A DNA stretch of 39,815 nucleotides from Bacteroidales bacterium (lineage in GTDB: Bacteria; Bacteroidota; Bacteroidia; Bacteroidales; WCHB1-69). Below, piece by piece: positions 33,160-39,815 of the stretch. The notes beneath the pieces were generated by a model. It was not told the DNA's origin. It did no database searches and saw nothing but the letters and a program-made list of their open reading frames with translations. A program made the translations under genes and the position numbers. The stretch lies in NCBI GenBank assembly GCA_016285145.1, contig JAEEQE010000030.1:1-39815 (forward strand). The letters run 5' to 3'. Position 1 is the first letter of the stretch. Every line of letters starts with the position of its first letter.

Positions 33160-34152
33160 ATGAAAGAAAAGTTAATTTTAGAAATCAGCAATGCGATGGC
33201 TGAAATGTTAAGTGCAGAACAAATAGCGCAATTGAACGGAGTACTGCTGCAAGTGATCAGCAAGTACAACATTTCGTTGGATGCGGAAAGTGCGCAAGCG
33301 ACCGAACAAACCAACGAAGGGCTGCTGCGCTCGTTTCTTTCAGCCAAACAGGTAGAAGGTTGCAGTGCGCCCACCGTGCGTTATTATGGCAACACCATCC
33401 AGCAATTGTACAAAACAATGCCCAAACGGGTAATGGAATACTCCACTGAGGATATTCGCGCCTATCTCGCTGTATTTCAGCGGAAGCGCAAAGCAAGTAG
33501 AGTGACAGTTGACAATGTGCGGCGTATTTTTTCTTCATTCTTTGCCTGGCTCGAAGAGGAGGACTACATTATTAAGAGTCCTGTGCGCAGGATTCACAAA
33601 GTGAAGACAGGCACACAAGTGAAAGAGGTGCTTACCGATGAATCGTTGGAGAATTTGCGTGACACCTGCGCACATCCTCGCGACCTCGCCATGATTGACC
33701 TATTGGCATCCACAGGTATGCGTGTAGGAGAATTAGTAAAGCTCAACCGCGAGGACGTCAACTTCAACGAACGTGAGTGCATTGTGTTCGGAAAGGGCAA
33801 CAAGCAGCGAGTCGTCTATTTCAACGCCCGCGCCAAGATTCACTTGCAGGAGTATCTTAACAGCCGCAAAGACAAGAACAAAGCCTTGTTTGTTTCGTTG
33901 GCCAAACCGCATAAGCGTTTGCAAATCTCAGGAGTGGAAGTGCGTTTGCGCAAGATTGGCAAAGAGGCCAAGGTGCCGCGTGTGCATCCGCACAAGTTCC
34001 GCCTCACATTGGCTACTATGGCCATCGACAAAGGAATGCCTGTGGAGCAGGTGCAACGCCTCCTTGGCCATGTAAAGATCGATACCACAATGCATTACGC
34101 CATGGTAAACCAAACAAATGTAAAACTTTCGCATCGGCGGTTTTTGTGTTAA
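33160..34152 (+). CDS. Tyrosine recombinase of the hsdS locus (330 aa)
   Basis: Site-specific recombinase of the phage-integrase family. It has an N-terminal extension (1-60), a SAM-like core-binding domain at about 62-150 (LLRSFLSAKQVEGCSAPTVR), and a catalytic domain at about 160-330. All catalytic residues are visible: R188 in STGMRVGEL, K215 in GKGNKQRVV, H278 and R281 in PHKFRLTLAT, H304 in LLGHVKID, and the nucleophile Y313 in MHYAMVN. The residue after R281 is L where a histidine is usual. The position between hsdM and hsdS matches Bacteroidales Type I loci in which such enzymes rearrange hsdS. It is unlikely to be a prophage integrase because no phage genes are adjacent. Confidence 0.9.
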   Translation: MKEKLILEISNAMAEMLSAEQIAQLNGVLLQVISKYNISLDAESAQATEQTNEGLLRSFLSAKQVEGCSAPTVRYYGNTIQQLYKTMPKRVMEYSTEDIRAYLAVFQRKRKASRVTVDNVRRIFSSFFAWLEEEDYIIKSPVRRIHKVKTGTQVKEVLTDESLENLRDTCAHPRDLAMIDLLASTGMRVGELVKLNREDVNFNERECIVFGKGNKQRVVYFNARAKIHLQEYLNSRKDKNKALFVSLAKPHKRLQISGVEVRLRKIGKEAKVPRVHPHKFRLTLATMAIDKGMPVEQVQRLLGHVKIDTTMHYAMVNQTNVKLSHRRFLC

Positions 34153-34160
34153 TTGGACAA

Positions 34161-34198
34161 GTAAATTCTCATTTATGGAAGAGTGGAAAGAATATAAA
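34161..34198 (+). repeat. 38-bp direct repeat, copy 1 (start of first hsdS)
   Basis: Identical over 38 bp to 35308-35345. It covers 14 bp before the ATG and the first eight codons (MEEWKEYK) of hsdS. The outer flanking base differs on each side. Confidence 0.95.
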
Positions 34199-35311
34199 CT
34201 TGGAAATATCCTGTCAGTTAAATATGGGAAAGACCATAAAAAAATAGCTGATGGCAACATTCCTATTTATGGTAGTGGTGGCATAATGAGATATGGTGAC
34301 CGCTATATTTCTGAAGGTCCATCAATACTTATTCCAAGAAAAGGTAGTTTGAACAACATTATGTATTCAGATAAGCCATTTTGGACTGTTGACACGATGT
34401 TCTGGACCATCATTAATCATAATATTGCCAATCCCCTTTTTGTTTATTACTCAATATGCAAGAAAGACTTTGCAAGTATGAATGTTGGTTCTGCTGTTCC
34501 AAGTATGACAGTTCCTGTTTTAGAAGATATTGATATCGTTTTACCTCCAAGAAAGATTCAAGATAACATAGTCTCCATTTTAAAATCCCTTGACGACAAA
34601 ATCGAGTGCAACAAGCGGATAAATGATAATTTAGAGCAACAAGCACAAGCTTTATTCAAGTCGTGGTTTGTGGACTTTGAACCATTTAAGGATGGGGAGT
34701 TTGTAGAGAGTGAGTTGGGGATGATACCGAAAAATTGGTCTGTAAAACAGCTTGGTGACGTTACTGTTCAACAGAACGAAAAGGTAAAAGACAGAACAGA
34801 TGTTAAAGTACTTTCACCTGTAACGACAGGAGAACTTGTGTTATCAGAGGAGTATTTCACGAAACAAGTATATAGTGAAAGTGTTTCCAAGTACATTGTT
34901 GTGAAACCTAAAGACTTTGCTTACAATCCGGCACGTGTAAACATCGGCTCTTTGGGCATGAATGAATTTGAATTTGACGGGTGTGTCAGTCCTGTATATG
35001 TTGTGTTCCGATGTGAAAATGAATATCAGTATTATTTTGATTTGTTCCGCCACACGGAATTTTTCAAAGAAGAGGTAAAGACACGTGCAATAGGAGGCGT
35101 TCGGCAATCTTTGGGATACAAAGATTTCTCTCTAATAAAAGTTGTATATCCTCCGATTGATGTAATACACAAGTTCAATCAGGTATATTCAAAAATCCTC
35201 GCAAATATTAAAAGCAACAAGACTGAAATAGCTCGTTTGGCATCCCTTCGTGACACACTGCTGCCTAAATTGATGTCTGGTGAGCTAAAAGTTAATGTAT
35301 TAAATGCGTAA
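34175..35311 (+). CDS. hsdS: Type I restriction specificity subunit HsdS, copy 1 (378 aa)
   Basis: DNA-recognition subunit. Two target-recognition domains (about 1-145 and 185-340) are separated by the central conserved helix (SLDDKIECNKRINDNLEQQ, then AQALFKSWFVDFEPF) and closed by the C-terminal conserved helix (ARLASLRDTLLPKLMSGELK). Each TRD reads half of a bipartite DNA site; the helices fix the spacing. The ATG at 34175 lies 22 bp after the recombinase stop. The gene is intact. Its first 24 coding bases and 14 upstream bases are identical to those of the second hsdS, while the TRDs differ. Confidence 0.93.
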   Translation: MEEWKEYKLGNILSVKYGKDHKKIADGNIPIYGSGGIMRYGDRYISEGPSILIPRKGSLNNIMYSDKPFWTVDTMFWTIINHNIANPLFVYYSICKKDFASMNVGSAVPSMTVPVLEDIDIVLPPRKIQDNIVSILKSLDDKIECNKRINDNLEQQAQALFKSWFVDFEPFKDGEFVESELGMIPKNWSVKQLGDVTVQQNEKVKDRTDVKVLSPVTTGELVLSEEYFTKQVYSESVSKYIVVKPKDFAYNPARVNIGSLGMNEFEFDGCVSPVYVVFRCENEYQYYFDLFRHTEFFKEEVKTRAIGGVRQSLGYKDFSLIKVVYPPIDVIHKFNQVYSKILANIKSNKTEIARLASLRDTLLPKLMSGELKVNVLNA

Positions 35312-35345
35312 ATTCTCATTTATGGAAGAGTGGAAAGAATATAAA
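35308..35345 (+). repeat. 38-bp direct repeat, copy 2 (start of second hsdS)
   Basis: Second copy of the repeat at 34161-34198, 1147 bp away in the same orientation. Its left end overlaps the stop codon of the first hsdS. Confidence 0.95.
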
Positions 35346-36611
35346 ACGCAGAAGTTAGGGGACTATATCCTTGATATTGCAGCAGGTCCCTTTGGATCCA
35401 ATCTAAAGGTAGAATGTTTTGTCCCATCCGGATTCCCAATTATCGATGGTGCAAATCTACGAGGCTTTAAAGTCACAGATAATGTGACCAAATTTGTAAC
35501 AGAAGAAAAAGCTAGAAGTCTTTATCGTTCTATCGCCAAGAGGAATGACGTTGTTGTAACTATAAGTGGAAATGTTGGACAAATCTCTTATATACCCTAT
35601 AACTCAAAATACAAAGAATACCTTGTTTCTCAAAGACAATTCAGAGCAACTTTTGACACAACAAAGGTTCATGTACCCTATTTAATATACTATTTTCATA
35701 CGATTGAGGGACAACACAAGATTTTGTCATTTGCCAATCAAACAGGAGTGCCTGCTTTGGCGCAACCACTAAAAAACTTCAAAAATATTGATGTTCAATT
35801 ACCTCCTTTGTCGAAACAAAAACAAATTGCCTCTATTCTTTCTTCTCTTGATGAAAAAATCGAGTGTAACAAGCATATAAATGATAATTTGCCGTGGGTT
35901 TTATGGATGACTCATTTGATTCTGCTTTTGTTCAAACGAAAAAATGATAATTTAGAGCAGCAGGCGCAAGCTCTGTTCAAGTCCTGGTTCGTGGATTTCG
36001 AGCCATTCAAGGATGGGGAGTTTGTGGAGAGCGAATTGGGGATGATTCCGAAGGGGTGGAAGGTCGGAAAATTGAGTGAAATAGCTGATATTAAAATGGG
36101 CGTATCTCCTTCAGGAACAAGTTATAATACCGATGGTGTCGGAGAAGTGTTCTATCAAGGTAGGGCTGAATTTGGCTTCCGATTCCCAAAGAGAAACATG
36201 TATACTACCGAAGCAAAACGTATAGCAGAAGCTGATGCCGTTCTTGTTAGTGTACGTGCCCCTGTTGGCGACATTAATGTTGCAGAAGAGCGGTGCTGCA
36301 TAGGACGCGGACTTGCGTCCGTGAATTCAAAGCATAACTGTAACTCTTTCATTTTATATTTAATGCAAAGTCTGAAACCTGTTTTTGACAGGTTCAATGG
36401 TGAGGGGACTGTTTTCGGAAGCATAAACAAAAAGGCTTTCGAAGAATTACAAGTACTTATACCTAATAAGACGACGATTGTAGATTATGAATCAATAGCA
36501 AACAGCATTGATCGTAGAATCAAGAAAACAGAACAAGAATCATGTCGTCTCGCCCAACTCCGCGACACCCTTTTGCCGCGTTTGATGTCGGGAGAACTGA
36601 AAGTGAATTAA
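35322..36611 (+). CDS. hsdS: Type I restriction specificity subunit HsdS, copy 2, with 21-codon insertion in the central helix (429 aa)
   Basis: Second specificity subunit in the same orientation. The TRDs (about 1-170 and 240-400) differ from those of copy 1. The central conserved region has an extra 21 residues (NLPWVLWMTHLILLLFKRKN region) between HINDN and LEQQAQALFKSWFV, flanked by a 12-bp direct repeat. The C-terminal helix is normal (AQLRDTLLPRLMSGELKVN). The ATG at 35322 is chosen because it and its 14-bp leader match copy 1 exactly; an in-frame ATG at 35304, overlapping the copy-1 stop, is possible. The insertion would lengthen the helix that sets TRD spacing, so the gene may have altered specificity or be impaired. 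Confidence 0.88.
   Translation: MEEWKEYKTQKLGDYILDIAAGPFGSNLKVECFVPSGFPIIDGANLRGFKVTDNVTKFVTEEKARSLYRSIAKRNDVVVTISGNVGQISYIPYNSKYKEYLVSQRQFRATFDTTKVHVPYLIYYFHTIEGQHKILSFANQTGVPALAQPLKNFKNIDVQLPPLSKQKQIASILSSLDEKIECNKHINDNLPWVLWMTHLILLLFKRKNDNLEQQAQALFKSWFVDFEPFKDGEFVESELGMIPKGWKVGKLSEIADIKMGVSPSGTSYNTDGVGEVFYQGRAEFGFRFPKRNMYTTEAKRIAEADAVLVSVRAPVGDINVAEERCCIGRGLASVNSKHNCNSFILYLMQSLKPVFDRFNGEGTVFGSINKKAFEELQVLIPNKTTIVDYESIANSIDRRIKKTEQESCRLAQLRDTLLPRLMSGELKVN
35879..35953 (+). repeat. 12-bp direct repeats (35879-35890, 35942-35953) flanking a 63-bp in-frame insertion
   Basis: AAATGATAATTT occurs at both ends with a period of exactly 63 bp (21 codons). Copy 1 of hsdS has this sequence once at the matching place. 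Confidence 0.85.
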
Positions 36612-36632
36612 ATGATATAAATAGTTGATAAA

Positions 36633-38465
36633 ATGGAAATTAAAAAAGTTATTATTGACAATTTCAAATCCATTGACCATATTGAATTGGATTTTGATAA
36701 GGTCGGGGATAGTTATACTAAAATATTTGTGGGTGTTAACGAGTCTGGCAAAAGTAATATTTTAGAAGCTTTATCATATTTCAAAGTGCCTGGCAACAAT
36801 GTCTCTTCCGATAGCTTCTGCAATCAAAAATTTGATGATAGAGATGCTTGCAGTATTCTTTTCAAACTCGAATTTAATCCTAACACTTTTTCCCTCAATG
36901 AGAAAAATGGGAAAGAACCAACAATAAACATAGCGCTCTCAAATATTACTAAGAAAGTATACCTCGCAAAAAAAGCAAATAGATTTGAATGCTCCTATGA
37001 TTATGATATAGAATTGTTGGAGAACAATCTTTTTATAAAAAACACGCAAATGCCAAACCAATTTGGCGGTGGTCGAGTCACCACTGACAGAATTGTTGAC
37101 GAATCTGGGAAAGATGCTAATTCCAAGCCACTTACTAAGGAGTACATTTTACAAAAATATAAAAAAACAATAGATGATTATGTCCAGAAAAACGAAACAG
37201 TCGTTTCTGTCTGGCAACCGTCTTCAGACTATTTATTATCAAACGTCAACCTTAATACTTTCTCTCAGGATATTGATTCAAATAAACCTTTAAGAAACAT
37301 TTTCTTTTTGAGTGGTTTTACTGAACAAAAAACTATTGCTGATGCAATAAGCAAAGTGGGTAATCACAAGAATAGAAGTATTCTTTCAAGTAAATTAAAT
37401 AAAGCAATTAATAGTTACATCAACAAAGTTTGGAGCAATAAAATTAACATTGTAATTGAAATCACTGAAACAGGTTTTTTAACCTTCCTCATTCGAGATC
37501 AAGGAGAAGAGAATGAACATAATCGATTTGAAATAACTGAAAGGAGTCAGGGTGCCCAGCAATTTTTATCCCTAATATTGTCTTTATCTTTGGAGGCAGA
37601 GAGTCATGAGAGAAAGAATGAGTTGATATTAATCGATGAGCCAGAGACCCATTTACATCCTTCCGGAATTAGAGATTTGGGCAGAGAATTACTGAAAATC
37701 GGACACGACAATTATGTCTTTTTGGCAACTCATTCACCTTTTATCATTGATAAAAAACATAAGGAACGTCATTATATTGTAAAAAAGAACAAGAATGCAA
37801 TCACCGAAGTAATAAGAATAAAAGAGTCGGACAATCTCATTGACGACGAAGTCTTAAATGAAGCTTTCGGAATCAATGTCTATCAAGACCTGTTGAATCC
37901 TCATAGCATTTTAGTTGAAGGTGCTACCGATAAAGTTATCTTGCAAAAAGTTTTTTGTCTTCTGGAACGGAAAGATATTGGAATCACTAACGGACACGGA
38001 ACGAATATTGACACATTAGCTTCGAAAATGAACTTTGACAATATTTCTGTTTTAGTTGTTACTGATGACGACAAGGATGGGAAAAAATATAAAGATAATA
38101 TACTCAAAATAGGCGGTGTTTTTAATGAGAATAATGTTTTCACTATTCGTGATTTGGAAGGCCGAATTATTGATCAGGGAACGATTGAAGATGCTTTAGG
38201 CATTGATTATATTCAATCTCAGTTCGGAGATTACTATAACAATAAATTTGGCCAAGAAATTTCTGAATTCAATCTATCCAACGACCAACCAGTGATATCA
38301 CAAATAATAGTATTTTTGAAACGTAAGAAGAAATACAACAGTTTGATTATAGATGAATTTAAGAAACGTTTGTCCGACAATTTTAACCCTACAAAACAAG
38401 CATTGAATAAAAAGTATATCCATTTGAAGGGATTGGCGGAAAAGATAATTGAAAAGTTGAATTAA
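36633..38465 (+). CDS. OLD-family ATPase/TOPRIM nuclease (610 aa)
   Basis: ATP-dependent endonuclease of the overcoming-lysogenization-defect type. An N-terminal ABC-like ATPase has Walker A GVNESGKSN near residue 35, the signature region TERSQGAQQFLSLILSLS near 303, and Walker B LILIDEPETHLHP near 332. A C-terminal TOPRIM domain has ILVEGATDK near 426 and the acidic pair in VTDDDKDGK near 476. The glutamate and DxD that bind metal are present. It is more AT-rich than hsdM or hsdR and uses different codons, suggesting separate acquisition. OLD proteins act alone or with a helicase (Gabija); no UvrD-like partner is next to it. It lies between hsdS and hsdR, 21 bp after the former and 14 bp before the latter. 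Confidence 0.9.
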   Translation: MEIKKVIIDNFKSIDHIELDFDKVGDSYTKIFVGVNESGKSNILEALSYFKVPGNNVSSDSFCNQKFDDRDACSILFKLEFNPNTFSLNEKNGKEPTINIALSNITKKVYLAKKANRFECSYDYDIELLENNLFIKNTQMPNQFGGGRVTTDRIVDESGKDANSKPLTKEYILQKYKKTIDDYVQKNETVVSVWQPSSDYLLSNVNLNTFSQDIDSNKPLRNIFFLSGFTEQKTIADAISKVGNHKNRSILSSKLNKAINSYINKVWSNKINIVIEITETGFLTFLIRDQGEENEHNRFEITERSQGAQQFLSLILSLSLEAESHERKNELILIDEPETHLHPSGIRDLGRELLKIGHDNYVFLATHSPFIIDKKHKERHYIVKKNKNAITEVIRIKESDNLIDDEVLNEAFGINVYQDLLNPHSILVEGATDKVILQKVFCLLERKDIGITNGHGTNIDTLASKMNFDNISVLVVTDDDKDGKKYKDNILKIGGVFNENNVFTIRDLEGRIIDQGTIEDALGIDYIQSQFGDYYNNKFGQEISEFNLSNDQPVISQIIVFLKRKKKYNSLIIDEFKKRLSDNFNPTKQALNKKYIHLKGLAEKIIEKLN

Positions 38466-38479
38466 TTAAATTCAGCATT

Positions 38480-39815
38480 ATGTCAGACTACAACGAAGAC
38501 CATTACGAGCAGACGCTAATCCAACTGTTTCAAGAACGGCTGGATTACGATTATCTCAACGGCTATGAGATTCAAGAGGCGTTTGAGGACAAGGATTACT
38601 ATTGCCCGCTGTATCTTGATCGTCTGCAAACGATGCTGCGCAAGCTTAATCCATCGCTACCAGAATCGGCAATTGATGAGGCAGAGCGTAAACTGCTCCA
38701 CATCGAAGCAGGCAATTTGGTGCAGAATAACGAACTCTTTATGGACTATCTGCAACACGGCATAGAAGTCACCTTCCATAATGGACACGAGTTGAAAAAC
38801 GACATCGTGTATCTTGCAGACTACAAAAACATTGACAATAACGATTTTCTGCTAGTCAACCAATGGACTTATGTGGAGAAATCGAAGAAACGCGCCGATC
38901 TTATTCTCTTCCTCAACGGTCTTCCCATTGTGCTGATGGAGCTGAAATCCCCTTCACGCGAGGAAACTGATGCCAGCGCCGCCTACCGTCAGCTGAAGAA
39001 CTACATGAAAGAGATTCCCACGATGTTCACGTATAACGTCTTCTGTGTGATGAGCGACATGGCGGAGTCGAAGGCCGGCACCCTCACATCCAGCGAGGAC
39101 CGTTATATGCAGTGGAAGTCGAAAGACGGTGTGTATGAAAGTGCAGAAGTGGTTGACTATGACGTGTTCTTCGAAGGTATGTTTCGCAAGGAACGGCTGT
39201 TGGACATCATCCGCAACTTCGTCTGCTACAGCAAAGAGGAAGGCAAGGACAACAAGATACTGGCTGGTTATCATCAGTATTTCGCTGTGAAGAAAGCCGT
39301 GGAGCGCACCCGCGCTGCCGTCACCGGTGACGGTAAAATCGGTGTTTTCTGGCACACCCAAGGGAGCGGCAAGTCCCTTTCCATGGTCTTCTACGCTCAT
39401 CTGCTGCAGAGTGCTGTTTCCCAACCTACCATCGTGGTTATCTCCGACCGCAATGATCTTGACAATCAGCTCTATGGCCAATTCGCCAAGTGCAAGGATT
39501 TCCTGCGCCAAATACCGGTACAAGCCACCACAAGGGAACACTTACGCGAACTGCTGGAAGGTCGCACGGCCAACGGCATCATATTCACCACGATGCAAAA
39601 ATTTGAGGAGTATGATGCGCCGTTATCGACCCGCCGCAACATCATCGTGATGAGCGACGAAGCCCACCGGGGCCAATACGGCTTTGAGGAGAAGATTGAT
39701 CCGGTGACAGGCAAGGTCAGCGTGGGAACCGCCCGACTGATCCACGATTCGTTGCCCAATGCATCGTTCATCGGCTTCACAGGCACGCCCGTCGCCCTGA
39801 AAGACCGCAACACTA
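38480..39815 (+). CDS. hsdR: Type I restriction endonuclease subunit HsdR, N-terminal 445 residues (3' end outside window)
   Basis: Motor and nuclease subunit of the Type I complex. The ATG at 38480 begins MSDYNEDHYEQTLIQLF, and the frame is open to the window edge. The N-terminal nuclease domain has the PD-(D/E)xK-type VLMELKSPS near residue 153 with the preceding aspartate in KKRADLILFLNG. The SF2 translocase follows: Walker A HTQGSGKSLSM near 293, DEAHRGQYG near 393, and the FTGTPV motif near 434. HsdR is usually about 1000 aa, so more than half is missing here. It completes the hsdM-S-R set and confirms a Type I system. Confidence 0.94.
   Translation, partial: MSDYNEDHYEQTLIQLFQERLDYDYLNGYEIQEAFEDKDYYCPLYLDRLQTMLRKLNPSLPESAIDEAERKLLHIEAGNLVQNNELFMDYLQHGIEVTFHNGHELKNDIVYLADYKNIDNNDFLLVNQWTYVEKSKKRADLILFLNGLPIVLMELKSPSREETDASAAYRQLKNYMKEIPTMFTYNVFCVMSDMAESKAGTLTSSEDRYMQWKSKDGVYESAEVVDYDVFFEGMFRKERLLDIIRNFVCYSKEEGKDNKILAGYHQYFAVKKAVERTRAAVTGDGKIGVFWHTQGSGKSLSMVFYAHLLQSAVSQPTIVVISDRNDLDNQLYGQFAKCKDFLRQIPVQATTREHLRELLEGRTANGIIFTTMQKFEEYDAPLSTRRNIIVMSDEAHRGQYGFEEKIDPVTGKVSVGTARLIHDSLPNASFIGFTGTPVALKDRNT

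Noticed and set aside
33160-36611. Inverting hsdS shufflon
   Set aside because: Both hsdS copies and the 38-bp repeats are in direct orientation; I saw no inverted copy within the window, so only exchange or deletion is supported here.
36633-38465. Gabija defence system
   Set aside because: A GajB-like UvrD helicase is absent; the next gene is hsdR.

Overview
The window looks like a chromosomal segment from an uncultured or gut-type member of the Bacteroidales (Bacteroidota). The evidence is repeated matches to the Bacteroidota -7 promoter box (TAnnTTTGC), the large FISUMP-domain proteins, a fused SecDF, an OmpA/PorE-like protein with TPR and beta-propeller domains, a Bacteroidota-type LptD, DUF3127 and DUF4153 proteins, and a T9SS-type sorting-domain-like module. 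No species call is possible from the sequence alone.

Layout. Positions 1-15.7 kb are mostly minus strand. They hold the 5' part of glnS (cut by the window edge), two FISUMP surface proteins (285 aa, and a 1607-aa protein with four FISUMP domains separated by fibronectin-III-like repeats), a PorE-like OmpA protein with an unusual C-terminal retropepsin-like fold, secDF, and an lptD-like gene. From 15.7 to 19.3 kb on the plus strand come envelope genes: an N-acetylmuramoyl-L-alanine amidase, an MCE/MlaD protein, a DUF3127 protein and a C40 (NlpC/P60) peptidase.

The most interesting part is 19.36-28.89 kb, a nine-gene plus-strand unit with one promoter box in front and one strong intrinsic terminator behind. 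It encodes a double-VOC protein without the usual metal-binding histidines, an alpha-oxoamine synthase, an SDR reductase, five heterodisulfide-reductase-like proteins (HdrC, HdrB, HdrA, a small HdrC-like ferredoxin, and a membrane HdrE-HdrD fusion), and a cysteate synthase. Cysteate synthase, a cysteate fatty-acyltransferase and a keto-reductase are the known core of sulfonolipid (capnine) synthesis. The inference is that this operon makes sulfonolipid and that the Hdr-like module feeds or balances it, possibly by supplying sulfite. The Hdr gene order (C-B-A-small FeS-ED) resembles that of sHdr sulfur-oxidation operons.

After a DUF4153 membrane protein and a MarR regulator, a 300-bp non-coding block packed with 7- and 8-bp tandem repeats opens an accessory defence locus (31.6 kb to the end). 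It runs hsdM, tyrosine recombinase, two tandem hsdS genes that begin with an identical 38-bp sequence, an OLD-family ATPase/TOPRIM nuclease, and hsdR (cut by the window edge). The recombinase next to repeated hsdS genes suggests a Type I restriction system that can change specificity. The second hsdS and the OLD gene are visibly more AT-rich than the housekeeping part.
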